Source: CAWCTD01 sp963798455
GTDB taxonomy: Bacteria > Acidobacteriota > Terriglobia > Bryobacterales > Bryobacteraceae
NCBI GenBank assembly: GCA_963798455.1
Contig: CAWCTD010000003.1
Span: forward strand, 1-64,000
Reading direction: 5' to 3'
DNA length: 64,000 nt
The notes beneath the pieces are model-generated. The model was not told the origin of the DNA, ran no database searches, and saw nothing but the letters and a program-made list of their open reading frames with translations. This document shows, in pieces, positions 26,423 to 37,188 of the stretch. Made by a program: the position numbers and the translations under genes. The number at the start of each line of letters is the position of its first letter. Within the stretch, counting starts at the first letter, position 1.

Positions 26423-27058
26423 ATGACAGGTACAGTGCGTAGAAGGACCTCACTTCTCGTATTGCTGGTCTGCCTGGGCTTGGGTTCCGCCCAGGCGGCT
26501 GTGGGATCGCGCACCGCGCCGCTGTCCGACTTCCCTGTCGCCAGGTTAGCCACCGCGCTAGACACCGACCGGAAGGCCGATTGGATCTCGGCATACCCGT
26601 GCCAGGGGCCGACTGCCGCGACGTACTACTGCATCCAGGTCTCGGTAAGCGAGTGGCATTCCGTCCAGACGTTGCTTACAGGGGTTGCCTCGGGTGGGGT
26701 GCGGATCATTTCACGCGACGTCGACGGGGACCAGCTCCAGGACATTCTGGTCATGACCACCGGGGAGGGGCGTCCCCTCGGAGTCTGGATCAATGATGGT
26801 CATGGCAGGTTTAGGTTCGCCGATCCATCGCTCTTCCCGACCCGCATCTGGCACGAAGATCCTCTACTGTTCCCGATCCCTCGCCCAGAGCAGTTTTCTT
26901 TTGCTTCGGTGGACGGCGTTCAGGTTTTCTTCCTGGACTCGCACGGATTCAGTGAGCCTGTGCTGAAGCCGAATCAGTCCCTCAGCATCGTGGACCTTCC
27001 CGCCGTTTCGGTTTTTCCTTCCTACAACCACTCCGGACGCGCTCCTCCGGCCCTCTAG
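26423..27058 (+). CDS. Secreted protein with a VCBS/FG-GAP-like repeat, leading the RND efflux operon
   Basis: A 211-residue protein with a signal peptide (LLVLLVCLGLGSAQA). ISRDVDGDQLQDILVMTTGEGRPLGVWINDGHGRFRFAD is one calcium-binding FG-GAP/VCBS-type repeat unit. Two cysteines (PCQGPTAATYYC) could form a disulfide. It lies 65 bases before a TolC-family gene on the same strand, so it is probably part of that operon, but no known function for efflux is evident. An alternative GTG start at 26435 is possible. Confidence 0.65.
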   Translation: MTGTVRRRTSLLVLLVCLGLGSAQAAVGSRTAPLSDFPVARLATALDTDRKADWISAYPCQGPTAATYYCIQVSVSEWHSVQTLLTGVASGGVRIISRDVDGDQLQDILVMTTGEGRPLGVWINDGHGRFRFADPSLFPTRIWHEDPLLFPIPRPEQFSFASVDGVQVFFLDSHGFSEPVLKPNQSLSIVDLPAVSVFPSYNHSGRAPPAL

Positions 27059-27123
27059 CCAAGACCGCCAGTTGGATTCACAAGCAGAGTAGTTTTGTGT
27101 TTCTTGAAGGAGGAGCTAACTGC

Positions 27124-28440
27124 GTGCGTGCATTGCACTTCATCCGTCTGGGTGGCATTACCGCCCTGTTGCCGTTCGCCATGGCCTTCGGGCAACAGTC
27201 TTTACCTCGTCAGTTGAGCCTTCAGGACGCGGAAAAGATCCTGCTCGAACGGAATCTTAACATCGCGGTGAGCCGGCGACTGCTCGAGGCCGCCGAGGCC
27301 CAGCGGTTGATCGCGAGCTACCGGCCCAATCCTCAGATCCAGTTGGGCGGTGAGCAGATCTCGATCTATTCGCCTGTTCCCAACGGCGCGCCCCGTTTTT
27401 TTGAGACCAATCCAAATGCCGGCGCTAATTCGGTTTACACCTTTCAGGTCCTGCAAACGCTAGAGCGCGGCGGCAAGCGCCAATTGAGGACCCAGCAGGC
27501 CACCTCCCAGGTGGAGGCAGCCAACGCGCAGGTGCTCGACACCTTCCGGATTCAACTGTTTCAACTCCGGCAGGCGTTCGCGGCGGCCATCCTGGCGCGC
27601 GAGAACCTCAAGCTGGCGGAACTCACCAACCGGCAATACGAGCAAACCGAACGTCTCACCCAGACCCGCGTCGACAACGGAGACGCCGCGCCAGTGGAGC
27701 TTTATCGCGTGCGTTCCGGACGTTTGCAGTACCGGCAGGCCATGCTCCAGGCCCGGACCGCGTACCAGCAAGCGCTGCGCGACGTGCTGAACCTGCTCAG
27801 CACGGACCAGCCGGATATCGGGACGCCAGCCTCCCCGGATGAGGTCCCGTTTGAGGTGGCCGGGGACTTAGCGGAGAAGCCCGTGAGCCTGAAGCTGGAG
27901 GAGCTTCGGGCGACGGCTCTAGAGAATCGGCCGGATGTCAAGGCGGCGCGCTCCGCGCTGGATGCCGCGCAGCGTGGAACACAGCTCGCGGAAGCCTTGC
28001 GGCACCGTGATATCAACGTCGGGGTTGAGTACCAACGCGTCGGCGACGACAGTTCCGTGGGCGTGATCGCCCAGTTCCCGTTCTTTGCCTACAACAACCA
28101 GAAGGCCGCCGCCGCCCAAGCCACGGCTCTCCAGCTCGCCGCGCAGGCCCAATTCAGACAGGCCCAAATCCAGGCGCTGACCGACGTCGAGAAGGCGTAC
28201 CAGGCTTATCTGGCGGCGAAGGAAGCGCTCGATCTTTACAGCAAGGACAACCTGATTCAGGTGGATAAGCTCCGCGACGTCGCGGCATTTAGCTTCAAGG
28301 AGGGCGCCACCAGCTTGCTGGAAGCCCTGGACGCGCAGCGGACCGTGAATCAGACACTTGCCGCGTACAACCAGGCCCGCTCGGATTACCAGGTGAGTCT
28401 GTGGCAATTGGAGCAAGCCATCGGGAAAGAACTTCCCTAG
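27124..28440 (+). CDS. TolC-family outer-membrane efflux channel (CzcC/CusC type)
   Basis: A 438-residue outer-membrane factor. The GTG at 27124 is preferred because AAGGAGGAGC lies a few bases upstream and it opens a signal peptide (ITALLPFAMAFGQQ). Two repeated coiled-coil halves are visible (LQDAEKILLERNLNIAVSRRLLEAAEAQRL; LEELRATALENRPDVKAARSALDAAQRG), typical of OEP domains. With the next two genes it forms a tripartite heavy-metal efflux pump spanning both membranes. Confidence 0.9.
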   Translation: MRALHFIRLGGITALLPFAMAFGQQSLPRQLSLQDAEKILLERNLNIAVSRRLLEAAEAQRLIASYRPNPQIQLGGEQISIYSPVPNGAPRFFETNPNAGANSVYTFQVLQTLERGGKRQLRTQQATSQVEAANAQVLDTFRIQLFQLRQAFAAAILARENLKLAELTNRQYEQTERLTQTRVDNGDAAPVELYRVRSGRLQYRQAMLQARTAYQQALRDVLNLLSTDQPDIGTPASPDEVPFEVAGDLAEKPVSLKLEELRATALENRPDVKAARSALDAAQRGTQLAEALRHRDINVGVEYQRVGDDSSVGVIAQFPFFAYNNQKAAAAQATALQLAAQAQFRQAQIQALTDVEKAYQAYLAAKEALDLYSKDNLIQVDKLRDVAAFSFKEGATSLLEALDAQRTVNQTLAAYNQARSDYQVSLWQLEQAIGKELP

Positions 28441-28450
28441 GGGGATCAAC

Positions 28451-29650
28451 ATGCGCAGAGGGATTTTTCTGCTGTGTCTCACCGTCGTGCTGCTGGCGCT
28501 GGCCGCCACGGGTTGCTCGAACAGCCCGGCGGTAGAAGCCCAGCCGGCCGCAGTCATTGCCCCGCCCAACACGGCAGACACGGTCACCGTCACAGCCGGC
28601 CAGCTTCGGCAATTCCGGATTGAGACGCCCGTCGAACGACAGGTTAGCGTCGTTCGCGAGGCTACGGGCAAAGTGGCGTACAACGAGGACAACTCAACAC
28701 CGGTGTTTTCTCCCTATGCGGGACGCGTTATGAGGCTGCTGGTCAAGCCGGGAGATTTGGTGAGTCAGGGCGCGCCGTTGCTGCAGATCGACACGCCGGA
28801 AATGGTGGCGGCCGAATCTGACTTGCTGACAGGCGAGGCCGCTCTCGCCAAGGCCCAAGTGGTCCTCCGCCAGGCTGAACGAAATCGGGACCGCATGAAC
28901 CGGCTGGTGGCGGGCGAAGCCGCGCCGGTGAAGGATCTGGAGCAAGCCACCACCGATGCGCAGGGCGCTGCGAACGACGTCCGCGCGGCCCAGTCGGCTG
29001 CCGACGCGGCCCGCCAGCGCCTGGCCGTCTTCGGAAAAGCCCCTGAGGAGATCGATCGGATTATCGCCACCCGCCAGGTCGATCGGATCGCGAAGGTTTT
29101 CGCGCCGATCGGAGGCACAATCATCTCGCGCAAAGTTGGATTAGGACAGTACGTTCGTCCCGACGCTCCGGACCCGCTCCTAGCCATCGCGGATTTGTCG
29201 AGCATGTGGCTGCTGGCCGACGTATACGAGACGGACGTCGCGGGTGTACGGCTCAACGAGCCGGTGCAAGTTCGTGTGATCGCGTATCCAAACGAGACGT
29301 TCAGCGCCCGGGTTTCCTACATCGCGCCATCGGTTGATCCGGCTACCCGCCGCGTCGAGGTCCGCTGCGTCCTTCCGAACCCGGGGCGCCGGCTGATGCC
29401 TGAGATGTTCGCCATCTTCCTGATCCCAGGCCTGAACACGAAGGTGCTCACCGTGTCCCAGAAGGCCGTCGTGAGGGACAGCGATCGCAGGGTCGTTTGG
29501 GTGGTCCACGATGGCAGAGAGCTCGTGCGCCGTACGGTGGAGACGGGAGTGGAGCAGGACGGCTGGATCGAGATTCGCTCCGGCCTGCAGCCCGACGACA
29601 AGGTGATCTCCGATGGCGCTCTGTTCGTGAGCAATATGAGGAACACCTGA
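28451..29650 (+). CDS. RND efflux periplasmic adaptor lipoprotein (CzcB/CusB type)
   Basis: A 399-residue membrane-fusion protein. The leader ends with the lipobox LAATGC, so it is anchored by Cys22. The barrel-sandwich halves are APYAGRVMRLLVKPGDLVSQGAPLLQIDTPEMV and the later KVFAPIGGTIISRKVGLGQYV, separated by a long helical hairpin. The C-terminal RMLPEMFAIFLIPG beta domain follows. It starts 10 bases after the TolC gene and ends three bases before the pump gene. Confidence 0.92.
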   Translation: MRRGIFLLCLTVVLLALAATGCSNSPAVEAQPAAVIAPPNTADTVTVTAGQLRQFRIETPVERQVSVVREATGKVAYNEDNSTPVFSPYAGRVMRLLVKPGDLVSQGAPLLQIDTPEMVAAESDLLTGEAALAKAQVVLRQAERNRDRMNRLVAGEAAPVKDLEQATTDAQGAANDVRAAQSAADAARQRLAVFGKAPEEIDRIIATRQVDRIAKVFAPIGGTIISRKVGLGQYVRPDAPDPLLAIADLSSMWLLADVYETDVAGVRLNEPVQVRVIAYPNETFSARVSYIAPSVDPATRRVEVRCVLPNPGRRLMPEMFAIFLIPGLNTKVLTVSQKAVVRDSDRRVVWVVHDGRELVRRTVETGVEQDGWIEIRSGLQPDDKVISDGALFVSNMRNT

Positions 29651-29653
29651 GGA

Positions 29654-32600
29654 ATGCGAGCCATCCTCCATTTCGCGTTGGCCCGCAGGCCGATCGTGCT
29701 CGGGCTCCTGCTCGTTTTCCTGGCCGGGGGCTTTTTCGCTTTTCAGAGGTTGAACATCGAGGCGTATCCGGACCCGGCGCCGCCCATGGTGGAGCTGATC
29801 ACGCAAGTGCCCGGCCAGTCGGCCGAAGAGATGGAGCGCTACATCACCATCCCCATCGAGATCGGAACCGCCGGCATACCGGGGTTGCGTTTCACGCGCA
29901 GCATCTCTCTTTACGGCTTGTCGGACGTCAAGATCCAGTTCTCGTACGACAGCGAGTATTACTTCTCTCTGCAGCAGGTGCTGAATCGCGTCAGCCAGCT
30001 CACGCTCCCGAACAATGTGCAGCCCGTCGTTTCGCCGACCAGTCCCACCGGCGAGATCTACCGCTACGCGATCACCGGGCCGCCTGCCTTCGGCCTGCTG
30101 GACCGGAAGACGTTGCAGGACTGGGTGCTGGAACGCCGCTTCCGGACCATCCCGGGAGTGATCGACGTCGTCGGCTGGGGAGGGCTGACGAAAGAGTACC
30201 ACGTCGATGTCGACCTGCAGAAACTCCTCGCGTTCAGGATTTCGTTGCCGCAGTTGATGCAGGCGATTTCCCAGAGCAACCTCAACGTGGGAGCACGGAC
30301 CATCGACGCCGGCCAGCAGGCTGTCAACGTCCGTGGCATCGGCCTGATCAACTCGACGAAAGACCTCGACAACATCGTCCTGTCGCAATCCGGCGGCACG
30401 CCAGTCCTGCTGAGGGACGTGGCCCGCTCCTCGGTCGGCTACGCCCAGCGCCTGGGGATCATCGGCAAGGATAACGATCCCGACATCGTTCAGGGCATCG
30501 TGCTGATGCGGCGTGGGGAAAAGACGCGTGAGGTGATTGAGCGCGTCGAGGCGGAAGTGAACCGCTTGAACCATTCCGGCGACCTGCCGAAGGGCGTGAA
30601 GATTGCCCCTTATTACGACCGGAAGGATCTGGTGAGCCTGACGACAGAGACGGTGGTCGAGAACCTCGTCATCGGAATCCTGCTGGTCTTCCTGTTGCAG
30701 TACCTCTTCCTGGGGAACTTCCGGAGCGCGCTCGTTGTCGCGGCGACGATTCCATTCGCCCTCTTCTTCAGCGTCATCATCATGGTGCTGCGCGGGGACT
30801 CGGCGAACCTCCTCTCGGTGGGCGCGATTGATTTCGGCATCATCGTCGATTCAAGCGTCTACATGGTGGAGAACGTGTTCCGGCGTCTGCAGTCAGACCA
30901 GCCTTTCGGCCTGTTGTTGAGTGGCGCCGTTCCTTTTCCAGAGGCTCCCCGCGGCATCCGGGCGAAGTTGAGCCGGATCTATGCCGCGGCCCTGGAGGTG
31001 GACAAAGCAATCTTCTTCTCCGCCGCCGTCACCATCGCCGCGTTTATCCCGCTGTTCACCATGCAGGGTGTCGAGGGCCAGATCTTCTCCCCGATGGCGA
31101 AGACCTACGGCTATGCGCTCGTGGGCGCGCTGATCGCCAGCTTCACCATCTCGCCGATGCTGTCGTCCTTTCTGCTCCCGGACAAGACGAGAGAAACAGA
31201 GACATTTCTCGTGCGCGGGCTGCACGCCGCTTATGAGTACGCGCTCGAACGGGCCTTCCGCTTCAGGTACGTCGCGATCGCCGCCGGCTTGGCCTTTCTC
31301 ATCGTGACCGGCCTGATCCTGCCTCGAATCGGCGGTGAGTTTCTGCCCAAGCTCGAGGAGGGGAACCTCTGGATCCGCGCCTCGCTGCCGCCCACCATTT
31401 CCCTGGCCGCGGGGCAGCCCTATGTGGACCGCATGAGGGCCATCATCCGCTCCTACCCGCAGGTGACCACGGTAGTCACCCAGCACGGGCGTCCGGATGA
31501 CGGCACGGACCCGACCGGGTTCTTCAACGTGGAGTTCTTCGCTCCCCTCTACTCCTTCAAGGACCGCGAGCACTGGCCGCCCGGCCTGACCAAGGCGAAG
31601 CTGATGGAGCAGATGCGAAAGCGGCTCGACGGCGAGTTTCCCGGCGTGGTCTTCAACTTCTCGCAGAACATCGAGGACAACGTGGAGGAAGCAGTGTCCG
31701 GAGTCAAAGGGGAGAATTCCGTGAAGCTGTTCGGCCCCGATCTCCGGATCCTGGAGGACAAGGCGGAAGAGGTCAGCCGGCAGCTCGAAAAGGTCCCCGG
31801 GATTCAAGATGTGGGCGTTTTCCATCAACTGGGACAGCCGAACCTGCTGATCAAAGTCGACCGGGAACTTTGCGCAAGATACGGACTGGCCGCCAATGAC
31901 GTCAATGCTGTCGTCCAGACTGCCATCGGCGGTCAAGTCGCCACGACCATCCTCGAAGGGGAACGGAGGTTCGATCTCGTGGTTCGCCTCTCACCGGAGT
32001 ACCGCGAGGACGAGAACCGAATCCGCGCGATCCCGGTCCCGGCGCCCGGCGGGTCGTTGATCCGGCTGGCCGACCTGGCCGACATCACAGTCGAACCGGG
32101 CGCCAGCTACATCTACCGGGAGAACAACCGGCGCTACATCCCCATCAAGTTCAGCGTGCGCGGCCGCGACCTTGCCGGGGCGGTCGGCGAGGCGCAAAGG
32201 ATCGTCCAGCGGGATGTGAGACTCCCCCAGGGGTACAGTCTCGAATGGACTGGAGAATTCGGGGAACTTAAGGACGCACAGGCGAGGCTGGCGGTGATTG
32301 TGCCAGCTAGCCTTCTGCTGATCGTCGTGCTGCTCTACAGCCTGTTCAACACCCTTCGGGACAGCGTGATGGCCCTGGCCGGCATCCCGTTTGCGGCCTG
32401 CGGTGGGATCTGGGCTCTTTATGTCACGGGCACGAATTTCAGCGTCTCCGCGGCGGTGGGCTTCATTTCGCTGTTCGGCGTGGCGGTAATGGATGGCATC
32501 ATCATGCTAACCCACTACCGGCGGTTGCGCGGCGGCGGGTTGGAAAGGGAGACAGCCATGAGGGAAGCCGCCCGAACCTGCATGCGCCCGCGGTTCATGG

Positions 32601-32794
32601 CGACACTCTCCGCCTGCATAGGGCTTCTCCCTGCTGCCCTCTCCACGGGCATTGGGTCTCAGGTCCAGCGGCCGCTGGCTACCGTGATCGTCGGCGGGAT
32701 GTTCCTGGCGCCCGCGCTTCTGTCGATCATGGTACCCGTGCTTCGCATCACGCTTATTCCTCCAGGGAAACACGTGCTCCAGAGGCAGCCATGA
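29654..32794 (+). CDS. Heavy-metal RND efflux pump, CzcA/CusA family
   Basis: A 1046-residue inner-membrane proton/cation antiporter of normal length, with twelve membrane helices in two homologous halves. The helix-4 motif AIDFGIIVDSSVYMVENVFRR is the HME-RND signature (usual form DFGxxVDGAV). Other family blocks are NIEAYPDPAPPMVELITQVPGQSAEEMERYITIPIE and GGEFLPKLEEGNLWIRASLP. HME pumps export Co/Zn/Cd/Ni or Cu/Ag; the metal cannot be decided by eye. It ends the operon of secreted protein, TolC, adaptor and pump. Confidence 0.93.
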   Translation: MRAILHFALARRPIVLGLLLVFLAGGFFAFQRLNIEAYPDPAPPMVELITQVPGQSAEEMERYITIPIEIGTAGIPGLRFTRSISLYGLSDVKIQFSYDSEYYFSLQQVLNRVSQLTLPNNVQPVVSPTSPTGEIYRYAITGPPAFGLLDRKTLQDWVLERRFRTIPGVIDVVGWGGLTKEYHVDVDLQKLLAFRISLPQLMQAISQSNLNVGARTIDAGQQAVNVRGIGLINSTKDLDNIVLSQSGGTPVLLRDVARSSVGYAQRLGIIGKDNDPDIVQGIVLMRRGEKTREVIERVEAEVNRLNHSGDLPKGVKIAPYYDRKDLVSLTTETVVENLVIGILLVFLLQYLFLGNFRSALVVAATIPFALFFSVIIMVLRGDSANLLSVGAIDFGIIVDSSVYMVENVFRRLQSDQPFGLLLSGAVPFPEAPRGIRAKLSRIYAAALEVDKAIFFSAAVTIAAFIPLFTMQGVEGQIFSPMAKTYGYALVGALIASFTISPMLSSFLLPDKTRETETFLVRGLHAAYEYALERAFRFRYVAIAAGLAFLIVTGLILPRIGGEFLPKLEEGNLWIRASLPPTISLAAGQPYVDRMRAIIRSYPQVTTVVTQHGRPDDGTDPTGFFNVEFFAPLYSFKDREHWPPGLTKAKLMEQMRKRLDGEFPGVVFNFSQNIEDNVEEAVSGVKGENSVKLFGPDLRILEDKAEEVSRQLEKVPGIQDVGVFHQLGQPNLLIKVDRELCARYGLAANDVNAVVQTAIGGQVATTILEGERRFDLVVRLSPEYREDENRIRAIPVPAPGGSLIRLADLADITVEPGASYIYRENNRRYIPIKFSVRGRDLAGAVGEAQRIVQRDVRLPQGYSLEWTGEFGELKDAQARLAVIVPASLLLIVVLLYSLFNTLRDSVMALAGIPFAACGGIWALYVTGTNFSVSAAVGFISLFGVAVMDGIIMLTHYRRLRGGGLERETAMREAARTCMRPRFMATLSACIGLLPAALSTGIGSQVQRPLATVIVGGMFLAPALLSIMVPVLRITLIPPGKHVLQRQP

Positions 32795-32807
32795 CGTCGC
32801 GCGCGGG

Positions 32808-33567
32808 CTACTTCTTGGCTTTGCCCTGCGCGGCGACGGCCTCCATGGCGGCTTTCACCTTTTCCGGGTCGCCCAGATAGTAGCTGCGGATCGGCTTCAG
32901 GTCGCTCGTCCAGCTCGTAGACCAGCGGCATGCCGGTCGGGATGTTCAGCTCCGACGATGTCGCTCGTCGGATACGTTGTCGAGGTACTTCACCAGCGCG
33001 CGCAGGCTGTTGCCGTGCGCGGCGATCAGCACCTGCTTGCCGGCACGGATGTCCGGCGCGATGGTGTCGTGCCAGCAGGGCAGGAAGCGCGCCACCGTGT
33101 CCTTCAGGCACTCGGTGAGCGGCAGCTCCGCCTCGGTCAGCTCCTGGTAGCGCGGATCGTGGCCCGGGTAGCGCTGGATCGGTCTGTCTCCAGGGCCGGC
33201 GGCGGAATGTCGTAGCTCCGCCGCCAGATCTTCACCTGGTCCTCGCCGAACTTCGCGGCCGTCTCCGACTTTGTTCAGGCCCTGCAGCGCGCCGTAGTGC
33301 CGCTCGTTCAGGCGCCAGTCGCGGTGCACCGGAATCCACATCAGGTCCATCTCGTCGAGCGCGAGTCCACAGCGTGCGGATGGCGCGCTTGAGCACCGAG
33401 GTGTAGGCCACGTCGAAGGTGTAGCCCTCCGGCCTTCAGGACGCGGCCCGCCTTCCTGGGCTTCCTCGCAGGCCCTTCTCGGACAGATCCACGTCGGTCC
33501 AGCCGGTGAAGCGGTTCTCCTTGTTCCAGGCGCTTTCGCCGTGGCGCAGCAGAACGAGTTTGTGCAT
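32808..33567 (-). CDS. gpmA: 2,3-bisphosphoglycerate-dependent phosphoglycerate mutase, frame broken by many insertions
   Basis: Interconverts 3- and 2-phosphoglycerate in glycolysis. Fragments in all three frames give a standard GpmA: LVLLRHGESAWNKENRFTGW (catalytic His), AIRTLW, VHRDWRLNERHYGALQGLNK, YPGHDPRYQEL, then LIAAHGNSLRALVKYL (second catalytic His) and YELDEDLKPI. At least eight +1 insertions are needed to join them, for example an added C turning GAGGAC into GAGCGAC twice. The residues are otherwise well conserved, which argues for sequence error and not decay. It follows eno with 10 bases between. Confidence 0.85.
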
Positions 33568-33577
33568 GAGAGCCCCC

Positions 33578-34867
33578 CTACTGCCGGAACGCCTTGCGGC
33601 CGGCGTACTTGGCCGCGGCGCCGAGCTCTTCTTCGATGCGCAGCAACTGGTTGTACTTCGCGATGCGGTCGGTGCGGCTGGCCGAGCCGGTCTTGATCTG
33701 CCCGGCGCCGGTGGCCACCACCAGGTCGGCGATGAACGTGTCTTCGGTCTCGCCCGAGCGGTGCGACACCACCGCCGTGTAGCCGGCGTCGGCTGCCATG
33801 CGCATGGCTTCCAGCGTTTCGGTCAGCGTGCCGATCTGGTTCACCTTGATGAGAATCGAATTGGCGATGCCCTGCTCGATGCCGCGCGAGAAGATGGACG
33901 GGTTGGTGACGAAGATGTCGTCGCCCACCAGCTGGATCTTGCTCGCCCAGCGTTTCGGTCATGAGCTTCCAGCCGGCCCAGTCTTCTTCCGACATGCCGT
34001 CTTCGATGGAGATGATGGGATACTGCCGCACCCAGTTGGCCCAGAATTCGACCATCTGCTCGGGCGTCCGCTCGCTCTTGTCGGATTTCTTGAAGACGTA
34101 CTTGCCTTTGCCGGCGTCGAAGAACTCGCTGGCGGCCGGGTCGAGAGCCAGCGCCGATGTCCTCGCCCGGCTTGTAGCCGGCCTTGCGTGATGGCTTCCA
34201 GGATCGACTTCGAGGGCTTCTTCGTTGGACTTCAGGTTGGGCGCGAAGCCGCCCTCGTCGCCGACCGCCGTGGAGTAGCCCTTCTTCTTCAGCACGTCCT
34301 TGAGGGTGTGGAACACCTCCGCGCCCATGCGCAGCGCTTCGGCGAATGCGGGCGCGCCGTAGGGAGCGATCATGAATTCCTGCACGTCCACGGAGTTGTC
34401 GGCGTGCGCGCCGCCGTTGAGGATGTTCATCATCGGCACCGGCAGGATGGAAGCCGACGACGCCGCCCAGGTAGCGGTACAGCGGAGTATCCTGCGACTG
34501 CGGCCGCCGCGCGCGCCGCCGCCATCGAGACCGCCAGGATCGCGTTGGCGCCCAGGCGGCCCTTGTTCGGCGTGCCGTCGAGCTCGATCATCTTGCGGTC
34601 GATCTCGGCCTGGCGCGCGGCGTCCATGCCCGCCAGCGCCGTGGCGATCTCGCCGCTGATGTTGCCGACGGCCTTGCAGCGTGCCCTTGCCCAGGTAGCG
34701 GGACTTGTCGCCGTCGCGCAGCTCGACCGCTTCGTGCTCGCCGGTCGAAGCGCCGGAGGGCACCGCGGCGCGGCCCATGCTGCCGTCGGCCAGACAAACA
34801 TCGGCTTCCACGGTGGGATTGCCGCGCGAATCCAGAATCTCTCTTCCGATGATCTTTACTATTTCCA
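33578..34867 (-). CDS. eno: Enolase, frame broken by many insertions
   Basis: Dehydrates 2-phosphoglycerate to phosphoenolpyruvate. Segments in different frames align to the whole enzyme: IGREILDSRGNPTVEADV, RAAVPSGASTGEHEAVELRDGD, VPMMNILNGGAHADNSVDVQEFMI, TAVGDEGGFAPNL, ISIEDGMSEEDWAGW, DDIFVTNP and the C-terminal AVVSHRSGETEDTFIADLVV. About seven single-base insertions separate them. The catalytic Glu, Lys and metal Asp blocks look intact, so the gene is probably functional in the organism and mis-sequenced here. It is flanked by glgC and gpmA on the same strand. Confidence 0.88.
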
Positions 34868-34902
34868 TGAACAGGGCTCCTTTGAGGAACTGCGAAATAA
34901 GT

Positions 34903-36143
<1,241 letters not shown>

Positions 36144-36241
36144 AAGGGATCAAATCTGGTCCTATTACGAGTTATAGCAGAAGCCCGCTCCGCCGTCCGT
36201 AGGCCGGCATTGGCATCTGAAGCGAAAGGTGGTGAGACAGT

Positions 36242-36439
36242 TTGGCCGAAGTCAGCATCAATGATGGTGAGAGCCTGGAGGGCGCTCTGCGCCGCTTCAA
36301 GCGAAAGGTGCAGCAGGAAGACATCATCAAGGAGATCAAGCGCCACTCGTACTACCTGAAGCCCGGCGAAAAGAGGCGTGTCAAGGCCGCCCTCGCCCGC
36401 AAGCGCAACCGCAAGAAGCGCTCCCGCGAAATCGAGTAG
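36242..36439 (+). CDS. rpsU: 30S ribosomal protein S21
   Basis: A 65-residue basic protein with the S21 core: LEGALRRFKRKVQQEDIIKEIKRHSYYLKPGEKRRVKAALARKRNRKKR. It binds the small subunit near the 3' end of 16S rRNA and helps initiation. A TTG start at 36242 behind an AAGGTGGTGAG ribosome site gives the expected length. It lies alone, divergent from glgC and convergent with the cyclophilin gene. Confidence 0.93.
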   Translation: MAEVSINDGESLEGALRRFKRKVQQEDIIKEIKRHSYYLKPGEKRRVKAALARKRNRKKRSREIE

Positions 36440-36490
36440 GTGCGGGCCACTGGCCCGTCCGGCAGGGGCAAGCCGTTGGCTTGCCCTTCG

Positions 36491-37159
36491 TCATTTCTTG
36501 GGAGCGGCTTTCTTGGCCGCCGGCTCCTGTCCCACGCGCTCAAACACCACCCGCGTGATCCGAACCGGGGTCCGGGGGCTGTCATTTGCATCACGCGGCA
36601 GGTTGGCGATCTTCCGGACCAACTCCTGGCCCTCAACCACCTGGCCGAAGATGGTCTGCAGATTGTTCAGGTGCGGGGTCGGGACTTCCGTGATGAAGAA
36701 CTGGCAGTTGCCTGAATTCTTGTCGCCCGTGTTGGCCATGCCCAGGCGCCCTGCCCTGTCGAACTTCAGAGCGGGATTGAACTCGTCCGGGACCGTGAAA
36801 CCCGGGTCATAGGCGCCAGTGCCCGTCGGGTCCCCCATCTGGATCATGAAACCCGGGATGACGCGGTGGATCGCGACGCCGTTGTAGAAGGGCCGCCGGA
36901 CCATCTGCCCCGTCTTGGGGTCCTTGAATGCCGTTTTGCCCTCCGCCAGATTCACGAAATTCTTCACGGTTGCGGGCGCTTCCGTTTCAAACAGCCTGGC
37001 CGTGATATTGCCCATCGTCGTCTCCAACCGCACATAGAGGCCCGGCTCGCGCGGCGGAGTCACGGTCGCCACAGGCGGTGGCTGCGAACCCGCTGGCGCC
37101 AGCAGAACCAGTGCCGAGCAAGACAGGAGCGCAACGAGAACCCCACGATGAACACGCAT
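36491..37159 (-). CDS. Exported cyclophilin-type peptidyl-prolyl isomerase
   Basis: A 222-residue protein with a signal peptide (MRVHRGVLVALLSCSALVLLAPAGS) and a bacterial cyclophilin domain: FYNGVAIHRVIPGFMIQMGDPTGTG, with the catalytic Arg, and NSGNCQFFITEVPTPHLNNLQTIFGQVVEG. It should accelerate proline isomerisation in periplasmic proteins. A Lys/Ala tail (AAKKAAPKK) follows. It is divergent from the 5'-nucleotidase gene with only 29 bases between. Confidence 0.92.
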   Translation of the reverse strand: MRVHRGVLVALLSCSALVLLAPAGSQPPPVATVTPPREPGLYVRLETTMGNITARLFETEAPATVKNFVNLAEGKTAFKDPKTGQMVRRPFYNGVAIHRVIPGFMIQMGDPTGTGAYDPGFTVPDEFNPALKFDRAGRLGMANTGDKNSGNCQFFITEVPTPHLNNLQTIFGQVVEGQELVRKIANLPRDANDSPRTPVRITRVVFERVGQEPAAKKAAPKK

Positions 37160-37188
37160 GTCCGCCGATTATACTGGAAAGTTCGCCT